Shown one piece after another: positions 1 through 13,635 of a stretch of DNA of 64,000 nucleotides. Below the pieces are notes generated by a model. It was not told the origin of the DNA. It was given only the letters and a program-made list of their open reading frames with translations, and made no database searches. The translations under genes and the position numbers were made by a program. This DNA is from Wuchereria bancrofti (lineage: Eukaryota; Nematoda; Chromadorea; Rhabditida; Onchocercidae), in contig SSBO01000001.1 of assembly GCA_005281725.1 (NCBI GenBank), forward strand, positions 4,200,399 through 4,264,398, read 5' to 3'. Each line of letters opens with the position of its first letter. The stretch's first letter is position 1.

Positions 1-3000
1 CTTACCAGTATGCGACTTTATAATTCTCGTTCTGTAAGGCTTACCTTCGATAATGCTCAGTCTGTACTTGATATGTAACCGCTTGGTGGAATTGGGACAA
101 GTATACGAAACGGTCCATGAACTTCTTCGTTCTCAGATATACACAGTCTCCGTTAATTATCTTCCTACATTCATTTGGAATCTGCAGCTGAATGTCTTAT
201 TAACAGCCTACAGATAAAATTTAACACTAATTACTAATTATTAATGATATCCGTACTTACCATCTTATCATTGCACACAGCTTTTTGCATGTTAAACTCA
301 AGCATAGATTTAAGTCTTTAGGATTAAAGATCGCTCAATTTATTGGGCCTTTTATTGAGCCTTCTCTGGCTCTATAACTTTATTTTTCTGTATCTCTTAA
401 GTTATTAGCTTACCATAAGATTGCAGCTGACCATAGCATTGTCCAAAAATCGGATTCAAAGCTACTCTTATGTGGTCGGAACCATGTGCGATTCGAGGGA
501 GTTTAACAATTTAACAATTTCATTAACAATTTGACAGCATTTTGCAATACCTTTGAAATACCTAGCAAAGCATCTAATAGTCAAGTCAGAGTAAAAAAAA
601 GGAAAATAAGGAACAATTTGGATTACTCTGAAATGTGAAAAAATCATGGAAAGTTGAGCCAAGAATCCACCAGGATGATGCTGTCTACGCCTCATTGCTT
701 TACTTGTATAGGACCAATCTGTTTCATTTAACCATTTCAACATCGTTTCTCTGAAATGGATTATATAACAATCGTCAATGCTTCAGAATCCCTTTTTTCT
801 TTTTTTTTCTTCCATCCTATTCTCTTTCTTTACTTCAAATGAAAAGATTTTATAAGAAAAGGACAAAAGGACAAAGCAAAAGCAAAGGCCAAATCAAAAG
901 ACTATTAGGTTCTAAAAAAAAATATTTCCGACAGAGCAAAGTAACATCATTATATCTTTATATAAAATAAGATACATAGTAGCATTTTTACTTTCTTGGA
1001 AACGACTGCACACCATATTCAGAAGAGCACCGTGGAATTTGATAAGTCGAATCCTTCCACAGATCATCGATTTCATTATAAAAGTGGATATCACCGTATT
1101 TCTCATCAGCGGGATATTCCGCAATACCTCCTTCTCTAGGAGATTTCAAAAAACTTTTTTGCACCAATAGAATTACTTTTCTACACCAATTTTTTGCACT
1201 AATCAATATGGTATTTTAATTACAAAATACAGTAGTAACAAATGATGAGTTGAAACAGTTTCTTCAATGACTAAGAGAAATTTGTTGTGGATATCTAAAC
1301 AACTGTAATGATTGCAACAATTACTTTTCAGACTCGACTCCATTTGTCGGACTGGACAACAGATATGGCCTGGTACCATCCAGCCGAGCGATGATTGGTC
1401 GTATTGTTTCATTATATAATTTCATATAGTCTGATACCTATAAATTATTGTATTTGAATACAAAAAAAAAAATTGAAATTGATGAAATTTTTATTTGAAA
1501 ATGAACAGCGAAAGGAAAAATTATTAAATTGAATGCATTGCGGCCTTTTCTAATCTTCATTTTAGTTTTAAGTACTTAAGAAGACTATCAAAATAAGTCC
1601 AGTCCATTAAATAATGAAACAGAATGGGATATATGTCTCGGAAGCTTCAAGCAGGCAAAAACAAGCGTGTAACCAAAGCAAACATGTAAACCCTGTATGT
1701 GACTAATTTTGATCCAGATCAATGACTGCCACTTGGTCAACTAATGCTTATTATAGAAAGATCATAAAGCTATGAGACAAAGACCATAACTTAAGCTATC
1801 AGAATAATTAATTTAGAAAAACATTAAGTCAGTAAAAGTACTGAGTCAGTAAAAGAGTAATTTGCCGCGAAGAACCACTGGCGAACACCTAATTCGTTCT
1901 CATTGTTTCCGGCCCAAACGAAAATTGATGGATGATGTCGAAGTCGCTCCACCTGTAATACTTCACATGCCTAATTAAGTTGATTTTACCAGAAAGATTA
2001 ATTTTATTTCAAAGCAACAACCTGAGCATTCACTTCTTCTTGAACGTTATTCAAATATTCTTTATCCACCGGATACAACGCACATGCAAACATTATATCC
2101 TGCCATATCATTAATCCCTGCAATATTAAAAACACTCGATCTCACAAAGCACAAATTCTATTTCAGTCGAAAAATAAAGTAATTGCAATATACAAACTTG
2201 TTTGACTGGATACTCCATTGAAATTGACCTTAAACTTGGTTATAACTGAAATAGCCAGAATGTAAATTAACCCGAAAGGAGCTAGGATAAAGCTATGAGA
2301 TGGATGTACACAATACTGCTTATCTAACCAGTTCATCGGCTAAACCGTAAAAGTGATCACTTTCATAGCGACCACCACCCCATACACGTAATACATTCAT
2401 ATTTGATTCACGGGCTGACTCAAGTAAAAATTTCTCTTTAAAACGATGATTGCGAGCCGGAAATGCTGATACTGGAATCCAGTTCGAGCCTAGAATTCAA
2501 GTAATTTGAAATCCGAGTGATTCGAAGAATGCAAAGCATAACAAACTAACATATTTTCGAGACGTTGCTTTACCTCTGAAATGCTTATTTGGGAAACCAC
2601 ATTATTCTAAAGATTTTATTTCAAACGAGCTTTTGTTGAGATGTAACAGCAATGTGTATCGATTTGCCGAAAAATTTCACGTCATTTAATTCCTACTGAT
2701 TGAAAAACAACCTTTAAGGAATATAGGTCGATCGTTGATCATGAAATAAAAATGTCTTCCAAGTGTGGGTTTTTCGGCATTTACATAGTCTTGGATAAGT
2801 CTAACTGTTCGAAATCCTACTCGCATTTCGTTGTCAAAGTTTTGTCCTAAAAATGATCAGAAGTGAAAAAAAGAGTAGAAATTGAAAATAAAACATACCA
2901 TTTTCAAATAAAACAAGTAGCACCAGAATGATTTCAGAATCAATGCGAACATGCTCTTACAATAGTTCAATATTCTTAAGATGATGTAAATGTCAAGTAC

Positions 3001-5545
3001 TTTACATCAAAATTTACTGCCCTAAACTTAGACGTACATAGTATAGTTGCTCTTCAAGTGTACAGTATATACTGGACGTATACAGTAAGTTGCTTTCAAA
3101 AACCTATTTGTTTATTTACCGCTTCAATAAAACAATACTTGAAAAGCAACTATACTATATACAACTAAACTATAAAATTGAAGTGATTTCAATGATTTCA
3201 AATCTCTCTCACTGTAACTTGACTCTGATTTCAGCACAGAAATTTTTTGAAAATTTCCCACGAACCCTCACAAAACACTGAGACAACCAATTTGTATAGT
3301 TTCTGCTTGCCGCTACCATTTGGCCACCATCTCTCAACGACATTATTAGGCACTGACACTCTTCGTTCTACGACATTTCGACTTAATGGATTAATTGAAA
3401 TAGTAAACCGATTTGAGATGGAAATTTCAGGCAGTGCTAATGTCACTTCTGCATATTTGACCTTTACCGCACTCCATACTGTAATCCTCACCGAAACGAT
3501 GAAGTATTGCTCTGCAATAAATTTTCTCAAAAAGTTCCAACTAGACGGAAAGGAAACTGAAGAATACACTCCGAACATATGTAGGAAACATACCCTCCGA
3601 ATTCCTAATATTCTAATTAGTAGATGAATTAAATGAAATGCTAAAGAAATGATTCTATTATATCATCATTACAACTATGTTTTGTGCAAAATATAAAAGA
3701 AATGAGAGAAATGAATTAACCTTTAAATGAGACTACTGCTGATATCTTGTCCATAAATATCGTATGTACTCCTTCGACAGATATTGGCTGCCAGATACCA
3801 ACTGTCGGAAATGAAGGTCCCCAATCCCAACTGAAGCTTGCTTGTGTCTTCCTGTACAAGACGACGAAGTTATTACGAAAGATTTTGGTATAGGTGTAAT
3901 TAACAGCAAACTTCTGTTAAATCTTTTATTTCAGTAATTGTGAACAAAATAAAATAGACAGTACTATACAGCGTCATTGCACCATCTTTACTATGGTAAA
4001 TAGTGTACACTGTAATAGATCGCACTACAGTATCAAGTGTAATCATGGCAATATTAAGCAATATTACTATGAAGATTGGAACGTTGGCACGAACTGAAAG
4101 AACTATTTGATAGACGAACAAGTTATAGATCTTCACAAACGATATGTCAAGAGTGTTCAGCCAACACCTAATTTGGTATTTGAAGCTAGCGGAATTTTTT
4201 CTGACAAACTGGCAGTGAAATGGAGAAGGAACCTCTTAATTTAAAATAAGAGTGAGAATAATGAAAGGAAAAGACAAACCTTATGAAATTAACGTGACAT
4301 TCACCCTGGAATTCAGATACTGGACATACAGGAGGAACAGTATGGCCAAATTGTTCCTGTATTATCATTTCAAATTAGAAAATCAAATTCCAAGTTTAAC
4401 ATTTTCTAATTTGCTTATTTATTATTCAACAAATGAAGGAACTCGATGTTCAATTTCTTGGAAAATGGCTTTATAAAGGATGGAAAGTTGAGAATTTTAC
4501 GAAATCAAATTTCAATGAATTTTGAGCGTGCTCCCAATTCATAGGCTTAATATGAGGTCAAGCTTGTAAGTGACCATATGAAGCTTGTCAAAATGAAAAA
4601 CTAAACCTGATACTCTTGAGATTTTTGTTTCGCATACGTAATAGGCGATTTAAACTCGATGCGCAGATAGTTTTTTCCAATTCTCCATTGCTTTAAAGGT
4701 ATCAAATAGGAAACGAACTGATTGTATGTTCTGAGAACCAAGTCATCATTGCAAAATACATCGGCCACGGTATCCAATCCGCCAACATTCAATAACATTG
4801 CTTTAATCTTCAATTTTAATCAAATTTCATCTAGTATTGACAAAAATTTTAATTATTTGCACTGAAATGAAATATGAACTATTTCAATCATGATTGCGTT
4901 TTGTTCACTTGTTATTGCGGTATTCGCTTTATCGTTTATTTTTATATTTTGCTCAATCTTAAAATGGTGATGGAAAAGTTAACAAAGAGGTGTCATTCTA
5001 CTGGTTCATTTTTACCTTATCTTACCTTACTGCGCAATAACATTATTTGAAATAACCTAGAACAACACTGGTGCAACTTGAAGTGAATTTATGTTGATCC
5101 TCATGAAGGTCTTTCGTAGTGATCTTCATGACATGAAATGGTATCATTTTGTTAATATAAACTTGTATAAAATTTTTTTATATAAAATTTATGTTTTATA
5201 TTTTTTATATACATTTATATAAAATGGTACAAAATTTTTCCTGGTTTAGAAAAAACTTACCGTGCTCCAATTTTTAGGAATAGTAAATGTGGTGTAATAA
5301 ATCCAATTCGTTCGTGGAATCCATCGTAACAAACTATCGTTCTCTCCAAACAGCGGATCAGAAATATAATTTGCAAAGAATAAATCTTGATAGATATCTC
5401 CTGGCACCTGAGCTAATCCTCGGATAGAGCCATTTGCAGATTGAAAATACCACTGGAATTTATCCAAATGAAAATTTCCATCGCTGTGTACCGCTCTTCC
5501 AAATTCGAATTCAAATATTAGCAAAAGAAGAACAATGAGTAACAT
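1..5545 (-). CDS. MANBA: Lysosomal beta-mannosidase, 3' end beyond window
   Basis: Glycoside hydrolase family 2 enzyme that removes the terminal beta-linked mannose from N-glycan cores in the lysosome. The first exon (5261-5545) starts with a hydrophobic signal peptide and the family hallmark [12 protein letters not shown]. Further exons lie at 4607-4807, about 4280-4360 (GECHVNFIR), 3740-3860 ([16 protein letters not shown]), 3250-3480 ([11 protein letters not shown]), 2700-2850, 2330-2490 ([26 protein letters not shown]), 2010-2120 ([13 protein letters not shown]), 1860-1960 (WAGNNENE), 1330-1420 ([12 protein letters not shown]), 1000-1140 ([22 protein letters not shown]), 540-740 (RRRQHHPGG) and 48-190 ([18 protein letters not shown]). 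Both catalytic glutamates are present: the acid/base in NNEN and the nucleophile in SSEYG. The last visible exon ends in a donor near position 47, so the C-terminal exons lie left of the window. Confidence in the family is high; most exon edges were not fixed to the base. Confidence 0.95.
3034..3162. repeat. Short inverted repeat in a beta-mannosidase intron
   Basis: Arms of about 29 bp at 3034-3062 and 3134-3162 are near-perfect reverse complements, with core TATAGTTGC(T/C)(T/C)TTCAAGT. They surround about 70 bp. It lies between two coding exons, so it is spliced out. It could be a small MITE or only a hairpin in the pre-mRNA; no target-site duplication was established. Confidence 0.55.
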
Positions 5546-8198
5546 TTCTAACTGAAAATTTTCACAAAAGGATGAACATGTATGGTCTTTTCGACATGTT
5601 TAATTTCTTCATTTCGGCATTATCTTAATACTATAAATAAATTTATACAAATTAAGAAATTATTGCATGAAATTACATGACTCCCCTATTCAAAACTTCT
5701 GCAATTCTATCTTTTATTCTAAATAATACTAGAAAGAAGAGTGAAAAAATTCACAAGCAGAAATTGAAAATTTTAGTTTCCCATATTATACCTCCATACT
5801 CACACTTAATATCAAACATAATAGCAACCACATTAAAGCGTATTTTAGAAATATTGAAAAAAATACGGTACCCTTTAGCGAGAAGCAAGAAATGGAAATA
5901 TGCTACTTGTCGATGTGTAGAGGGTCCTTCGAATCTGAATACATCGCTCACTTGTTCCTTCCGGTTACATACTATGAAACCACTGATATGATAATTTGGG
6001 GAAATGCACTCTCAATAAGCATTATGTAAACAACAGCTGCCCATAAAAAAACAATAAAACGGACTTTTGTGAGAAGGCTTTAATGTGAGCACCTCCGTCA
6101 TATTGATTCATCTCACCAAGTGTTTCTGAAGACAGCAGTGTAAGGAGGACGGTTTCTTCAATCACATGATGGAAGTGCCGGAACGGAAAGGATAAAAAAG
6201 GAAACACAGGACATCAGAAGTCACTATCCAACTGTAAATGCCAAGATAAAGTAAATGAAATGCGTGACCTATTGTGAAGGAGCTTCTCGTCAACTTCAGT
6301 CTCTTTCTATTGGCACTGCTAATAACTCCATCTCTGCTCGGTTCATGTTGTGTCGTGTCATAAATATCAAACTGTATCTTTACGTGTTTTTGGTATAATC
6401 TTCACGTATCACATCTGCTCTTTATATGCTGTCCCAAGCATATTGAGACTGATGGTAAAATGGTTTGAAAATAATTATTATTCATTATACAGCAACTTTG
6501 CACACGATTTCAAAACCTCTTTCGAAATGTGTTGAGATAAGTATATCACAATCCCTCTGCAGAAAAAAGGCTCAAAATATTACAGCTGTTCAACTCCTGA
6601 AGAACGATAACCTGTATCCACATGGAAATACGGCAATAAATAATGTTAGTTAGTGAACAAGAAGCAGCCTAAAAGTACCAAAACACTAGTTCATTAATAT
6701 GTATCAGTGATATCGAGTGATAATAATGCAACTGCAGCAGTCTTAACACATTATGTTAACACATTTATTGTTGTGGATTATTACGAATAGTTTTACTCAC
6801 TTACATTTGAATGCAATCGAAAAATTTTGCGCACAAACTAATGCCGTGTAGTACCGCCGTTTATTTATTAAATTTCTGCTGAGCTTTACTTCAGGATCAC
6901 ACTTATCCTAATCAAGTTCAGGACAAAGCGGCATGCGGCAGGGCGCAAAGAGATTTAATTGATGAGATTTAAAAATGACAGAATAGGAGAGTAGATCAGT
7001 GAGCATCTCATAAAACTAACGAACCTACGAGCTAGCTTTATATAAACACCTGATATCTAGTCGGGAGCAAGCCAAATTGCCTTAGAACAACTTCCATCTT
7101 TCTTATCACTTAATTTACTGAAATTTTACCCTTAATGTATTCTCTCCCGAATTTTGATTATACTGTAATTTATTCTTTCCTCAACCAATTTTTTCTAAAC
7201 TTCCACCAACAGTGCAACAAGACAGCAAAAAAGCCGGAAGAAAATTAATCCTTTAAAAATAATTCAGCAATTGCTGAACTTAGTGAATGATCGGGTGGAA
7301 ATATTAATCAATAACATGATTATAAAACAGACTAGACATGTACTAAAAAGTTATATGTTTTATTTTTGACAGAATTTCAGAAATACTTAATCATAAATTA
7401 AATCACCCAAAATTGTTCAAACAAATGTATAAGCACATCATTCTTATAGGAGCACGGAACAATTGGCCACATCTATTATTTAATAGAATGATGAGAGTAA
7501 TGGACGGACATCACTAACAAGGGCTTCTAATATATTTTGTGTGAATCAAATCTGTTCAAGTGAACTAAAGGAACTTTTCTTCAACACTCATTTAAATATA
7601 GGAAAGAAAGCATCAGTGGTTCACAAAATTTTGGAATTCTGCGTCAGATTAAGAATTACAGATTTAGGGAAGAGCACAACAAGTGGCTCGCCCAACAAAA
7701 CTACGGTTCATCATCCATCTGTGTGATTTAAAGTTAGCATAACGTATATCTAAATTTGTCGCTATATATGGTTCTTCTTGAAATGACTTCAACATGCTGT
7801 TATTATATCAATTTCGACGATGAAACAATGATAGTTAGAAGATTAACAAAGAAAGCAATGTAAAGAGAATAAATGCACAGCTGTTGGATCATCAATTATA
7901 TCTCATATGAAAAGTGTTGCGTAACACCTGCTAGACAACACAAAAGACGTTTTGGATAATTCATCACATATGAGATAGAGCATCGTAGCAGCAATTTATG
8001 AAATTGGAACAGATTAAACGTGAAAATAAGCATATATTTTGATGATAAGTCGGCATAACTAAACGATTGGGAAAAGGATGGTAAAGTAACTTGATAAAAC
8101 AATACATGGAAGCATTTTAAAACATGAAGACCAGAGAAAAAATATATTTGGGTGATAAAAATGCCCCTTTAAAAAATTATGGACATAAATATTTTCAA
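5546..8198. other. Intergenic spacer, beta-mannosidase to METTL18
   Basis: About 2.65 kb upstream of beta-mannosidase and downstream of METTL18. Open frames of 60-104 codons occur on both strands (for example plus 5677-5988 and minus 5850-5951), but they overlap each other and show no family motif. The minus frame starting at 5951 reads MSDVFRFEGPSTHRQV and has a possible GTACCG donor, so a short upstream exon cannot be excluded. The stretch near 5970-6180 resembles 13238-13330. Confidence 0.5.
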
Positions 8199-10696
8199 TT
8201 AGGAACAAAATTTTCGAGTCAACTGTATAATTTTTCGTGGAACATCGGTTTCGCTACTCCAACATATGTATGTATCGAATATGCCACGTGTTTTCACATA
8301 TTCCAGAAAGCTTGGTATATTGCCACCAACACCAAAGTAAAACATTTTTGCAGCTAACAAACTGAAGCTTGTAATTACGGGGAGTAAATAAAAATAGAAT
8401 CATAGTAGAAAATATTGACCCAAGTATTAGGATGAAGTAGGAGAACTATTAATCCAATGAAAAGGCTCTTTCACTTCATTTTTTGACAAAAATAAAAAGA
8501 ATCGAAGATTGGGAATAGAATTTCTGTAGTCTTGGATTCCGCGTAATTGAAATTTGGTTAGGAAATATGAATTTTTAAGTAAGTTACTTACATTAATCCA
8601 TCGGCTGGAAGAACAACATCAAACAATTTATGCAAAATCTCATAATGTTCTTCGTTGTAGATCGTTTCAGATGTTAAAACAACTTCAAACCTTAAATATG
8701 ATTAGGCGAAAAACATAATAAATCAGCAAGGCAAGAAAATTATAGCTTTACCTTTTCAGTTTTCTCACATGTTCTAATAAGCTGATAGATCATTTCGAAT
8801 AAAGTGGAGAGAAGTGGTTTTTCTACGATACATTATTCTTGGTCTCAAAAAAGCAGTGACTAACCGTAATATGCACATTATTTTCCCAGGAGATGATTCA
8901 AAAGATAATGCTGATGACAATTAGACATAACGAAGCGCTACAAAACTAAAGATTCAAACAGTTGCAAAGGTGCAATCAGTGATCCAAGTCATAAGAATTG
9001 AGAATGTCAGCATTTATCCAGCAAGTCAACTATGCTGGAAATCTCTTGCACTGAAACTTTCCTCGAACTTTTCCCTTCACAGGATCTAAGCGTTTTGATT
9101 GTTTTGCATTAACTCTAAAACGGCTGTTATTCTCACAAGTCCTATTTATATTTTTCAAACATTAATTTAACATCCTAATCAATTAATGATCAGAAACCAA
9201 ATATTGTTATAAAGCTACTAATTCCTATCTTTAGTAAGAAATTATTGATTTAATCAGTTCTTGATATAGTGCCTCTCGATTTGCTGGAAGCGAACTATTA
9301 TAACTTCCAAATGTAATAAAATAGTTCATTCAGATTCAAAGAAAGTAAGTGAATAGTAATTTAGTTGTCATTAAACTCCGAAGTTTCACATTTATCACAT
9401 TTCTAATAACGTCAGCACAGGCTACCTAATACGACCACTGCTTTGTGTCTATACCTACATACTGCAGAGACCGCACTACACATCTATCGAAACATTCAAA
9501 GCCTAGCGGGGAAAAACGTTTGAAGCTAACTCTTGAATCTTTATTTTCAGTTTCAATTAAACTCTCTAATTCCTCTTATAAAAACCTATTATATTTATTT
9601 TCTGTGACGCAAATACTAGAGTTGTGATTAAAATGTGAAACCTCGGAATTTAATTACAACGGAATTATTGTTGTTCTACTTTCTTTGAATTCGAATGAAC
9701 TATACTACATTTGGAAGTTATAATAGTTCGCTTTCAGCAAATCAAGAAGCACTATATCAGGTACTGATTAGTCCAAAGAGGAGCAAATATTGACCATGCT
9801 TAAAGCCATATCTCACTTGCTTTTATTTTTTCAGTACATGTTAATGATTTTAAGATAAAAAAATCTCGCTTACTTCTGACCATCTATTTTCTGCTGTAGC
9901 GTGGCCCAGTCACAACCATAAAATCGGCAATTTTCCAGGTTAACATTATTGATCGTGAAATTATCCTTTGTAAAACAACTGACAACAACGTCATTCTATA
10001 GAAATCAGATACTGTCATATACTGGGAAGTTATTTATTTGTGGTATACTATTAATTTAGCAAAACTTACATAATCCTGCAAAACGACTTCTTTAGCACCC
10101 TTTTGTAATGCCAGAATTGATGGTAATCCCGCACCGCAACCAACCTAAAATGTTGTATTAACAAATATTATATGAATTACAAAAAGTATGAAGTAATAAA
10201 ATCGTGGGCAAAATGTTTCAAATTGATAAGCTACCTCTAGAATCTTCTTGTCCCTCAAAATTTGTGGTTCCAGAACTTTATCAATGTATTCGCATAAGTC
10301 AATAGCGCCTTCCCATACCTTGAATCCACCTGCAAATACAAATACAACATTTAAAAATGATTTTTTTCCAGCTTCAGGGCGACCTATAGGCGGTAGTTTG
10401 ATTGAAAGTTAGGAATAAAAGACAATTTTCCAACTTGAAACCTACTGACATATAACCTAAAAAACTTCCGTAGCACACAAAAAATAATTCGTGAAAAGTT
10501 AGGGTAGTAACATACCTTCATAGACACCAATGGTACGGTCAGAATGTGTGACCTGTCCTAACGATGCATCATCTTGATACCCTCTTTCCTTTACGTTTCT
10601 GTCCAGTGTGGCTTGATCAACATAGTATAAGCAATGTCCCGATGACAGTTCAACACATTCTGCACCTCCCTTGGCGTCATTAACATTTCTTCTCAT
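8199..10696 (-). CDS. METTL18: METTL18-type protein-histidine N-methyltransferase
   Basis: Seven-beta-strand SAM-dependent methyltransferase. In human and yeast this family (METTL18/Hpm1) methylates a histidine of ribosomal protein uL3. Exons in coding order are 10516-10696 (YEG end), about 10240-10331 (GFKVWEGAIDLCEYI), 10077-10148, 9874-9995, about 8754-8783, about 8591-8695 and 8199-8350. The SAM-binding glycine loop is VGCGAGLPSILALQKGAKE, followed by an acidic VVLQDY. The post-I motif region reads FEVVLTSETIYNEEHYEIL, equivalent to the vertebrate DLILTSETIYN. The last exon carries KMFYFGVGGNIPSFLEY, matching the family's HYFGVGGG, and ends in TAA at 8199-8201. The start is taken at the ATG ending at 10696; about 250 residues result, shorter than vertebrate forms, so an upstream exon is possible. 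The intron at about 8.8-9.87 kb holds a foldback element. Confidence 0.9.
9255..9766. mobile_element. Foldback/MITE-like element with ~150-bp inverted arms
   Basis: The left arm (about 9255-9405) and right arm (about 9620-9766) are diverged reverse complements over about 150 bp. Conserved blocks include GCGAACTATTATAACTTCC, CAAAGAAAGTA and GTTTCACATTT. The outer ends read CAGT...ACTG, as in many Tc1/mariner-derived MITEs, here flanked by AT-rich DNA. The central ~210 bp shows no transposase motif, so it would be non-autonomous. It sits in the METTL18 intron between the exons at about 8.78 and 9.87 kb. Arm divergence suggests it is not recent. Superfamily assignment is inference from the termini. 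Confidence 0.75.
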
Positions 10697-13635
10697 CTTA
10701 CTGATCAGTAATACAAGTTTACTGAAGTACAAATAAAATTAAATTTGATATGGTTCGATCGTCCATACCAAACATATGTTATCATGACAAGCACACTTCT
10801 CTAAAGTTGTATCATTCCATATACAGTACGATATCATCAGCCAGTGAGCTAATAACGCATAATAACTTCAACTCATCAATTATCAAGGACTTAGCATTTC
10901 AATACTCTCAAACCTAATCCACCACTGACCGCTCTGGAGACATAATTATAATAATAGAAAGAGAAAACAGAAAAGAAAAAAAAAAGAACCTGTTTAACTA
11001 ATAAATCTTGGAAAGAAACCACAACGTCTTGTTTGATTTAATCAAATAATGAACAAATCACTATTGTCATCAAACTTTGCAATGACTTGACTATTCAAAA
11101 AATAAATGAGTAGCAATATCAGCTGCAGTTATAAACACTGCAGACAACACGCAGTTGCTCCACCAAACAGTGAGAACACAAATTTCAAAGCAATTTTATT
11201 GAAAGAAATCTAAATTTCACCTTGTTGTACCCTTTCGAACAAAGTGACAACATAGCATACCTAACATCTGTTATCTGTTATCAGTTTAATGCATGCACTT
11301 ATTGTTCTACAACGGTATTCTAATCATTATTCTAAAAATTCTAATCATTCTAAAAAATACAACGGTATTCTAAAAAAAAAAAGGTATTCTAATTATTGTA
11401 GGTGCACGTGACAGAAAAATAGACCTCATGTCAACAATAGTGGTGAGGACAATACTATGAAATTATATATTGAGAAATATAATGCTTGATAAACATAGAT
11501 ATCATAACCACTGAAAAGGATAAATCAATTCCAGAAATATCCCTACGAGAAATTCAGAGCATCACACCGCTTCAAATATACTCTTCACAACTGTTTTCGT
11601 TTCAGGCTATCTAACATTGGGCTGGAACGCTCAACAACCAAAGTACCATTGACATCTGAACAAAACAGTGATATCATCCAATGTTACTAAAAGTTCATTT
11701 ATCCATACATATATTCTCCAGCACAAGATAGTAACGCAACCGGCGAGCTCACTAAAGAAAAATATTGGACCTTTGCATACGACAAGAAAAAAATTCAGAT
11801 ACTCAGCTCAACTACGTTCAAACAGGATATCAAGACCAGTAAAAAGCCAACATCCCAGAGATAGAAAAAGTGTAACAAAAGCATAAATTAGGAAAACCAA
11901 AGAGGAAGTGATTCCTAGCTCAATCAAAACATTCCTTAAGAATATTTCAGTAGTATATAACAGCAAATAATTTCATCAGTGCCATCATAGGAGTTGTTTT
12001 AGATTTAGAGAATACATAATAGAGGGACCGATGTATAGATACTGCGTGATATTGGCATCCTTCTAGACTTCTGATCAACAAACAAGGAGCAATCCAGCAT
12101 TTCGACAGGTGTCCTATCATCGTAATCATTGATGGGAAGTATGAAGTTAATTAGGGTCCAAAATTATTTCAAAAATACCTCTGGAAAATACAGGTATGAA
12201 AGTACTGATCATTTACTAACAATAAGCACTGATTACTAGCAATGAGCAAACAAATTCATTTTTGAATTATTTTTAGAATTATTTAAAATTTAATCGAAAA
12301 CCTACTGAAGAATTAGGAACGGAGCACTGGGCTTAAAAATATATGGACAATAAGTTTATCACAGTGACATGATAATGACATGAATACAGTCATAAATGGC
12401 ACGCAAAAGAAATCCAAAACAAAAATAAACGCGAAAAGCAGTCATGACATGAAATGAAAACAACTCTTCAAAAAATCGTAGCTTAAATTCGCATTGATTT
12501 TAAAAGAATGATATCACAAATAATTAGGTATCACCTTGGAAAAAGTATCACATTTTTGGGAAAATGAAAAAATCTTGCTTGACCGTTGATGAAAAATTAA
12601 GAAAATGATAATTCGGAAGATGGATAGAACTGAAAGTTCGAAATATGAAAAGTACTACAAAGAGACTTGTTCACCTCATAATATGAAAGAACGTGACGGC
12701 ACCTATAACTTTCACTTTTCTCCTTTGCTAACGCACTAATAAAAGAGTTATGGAATTGGCTTAAGATAGAAATTACTATTCTAAAAAAATAGAGTCGAAT
12801 AGCTACTAATATTGAAGAAAACAGAAAGAGAAAAACCAGCTTTAAAAAAGGCTGAAGAAGTATAAAAATCATGGAGACGTAATAATTTTTGCAAGAATTC
12901 GAAAATGACGAACTCGACGTACACCTCAGTTTATCAACGGAAAGGAGGCATCAGAAAATATATGGAAGAGAGAAATACAGAAATATCCTTAATGTTTTTT
13001 GCTTCAGCTCATGAACTATAATGAAAGTGAAGGAAAACTTCACAATAACTTAAGGATGTAGCTAAACCAAGAAAATTGGGTACGAATAAACAAGTAGACC
13101 AAAATATATATTAACGTAATGAAAACGAACATATCACAGAACCTGGACATAAAATTTAAGAAATCAAGAAAGAATCAACTATTCACAGTGAGCAATCAGA
13201 AAATATGAATGTAAAAAATGTCATTCTTTCAAGTTAACCATACTATGAAACCACTGATTTTTTCTTGATTTTCATCTCACCGAATGTTCCTGAAGGGAAT
13301 AATCTTGACTCCCAGTTTCTTGAACAGAGTGGAATTATGAGATTTCCTTTGTACCAAACGAGAAAAACTATGCAAAGATTCATCCAAAAGAAAATTACCA
13401 TTAATGGCAATGCAACCTCAATTTCCAATAACAAGTGACTTTCACCACCTTGCCCTACGTTTCGACATATTTTAACAGGTGGAATGAGGAAAATGAAAAA
13501 AAAAAAAAACTTGTTGGTAGACTAAAAGGTTAGAAACACAACCACTGAATAGTAGACTTTGTAACTGAAGCACAATTTCATTGACAATGGGAATGGCACT
13601 GTCGAGTAAAATAAAAATCACAAATGAAATAAGTT
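10697..13635. other. Intergenic spacer, METTL18 to golgin
   Basis: About 2.9 kb, AT-rich, between the METTL18 start and the golgin stop codon. Chance-like open frames of 60-91 codons occur (minus 12597-12872, plus 11668-11886, minus 13243-13434), rich in Phe, Ile, Lys and Ser, with no recognisable motif or convincing splice chain. I see no supported gene. A short imperfect tandem repeat lies at 11309-11397. Confidence 0.55.
11309..11397. repeat. Imperfect tandem repeat, GGTATTCTAA-type units
   Basis: Three copies of (CAAC)GGTATTCTAA separated by variants of ATTCTAATCATT and short A runs. It is a local low-complexity expansion with no coding meaning seen. Confidence 0.5.

Noticed and set aside
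3247..3627. 126-codon plus-strand open frame
   Set aside because: Antisense shadow of the beta-mannosidase exon carrying VVERWWPNG.
5677..5991. 104-codon plus-strand open frame
   Set aside because: Lys/Ile/Leu-rich composition typical of chance frames in AT-rich DNA, overlapped by an equally open minus frame, no motif and no splice context.
13243..13434. 63-codon minus frame after the golgin stop
   Set aside because: Hydrophobic chance-like frame; the golgin already has a convincing in-frame TAA at 13636.
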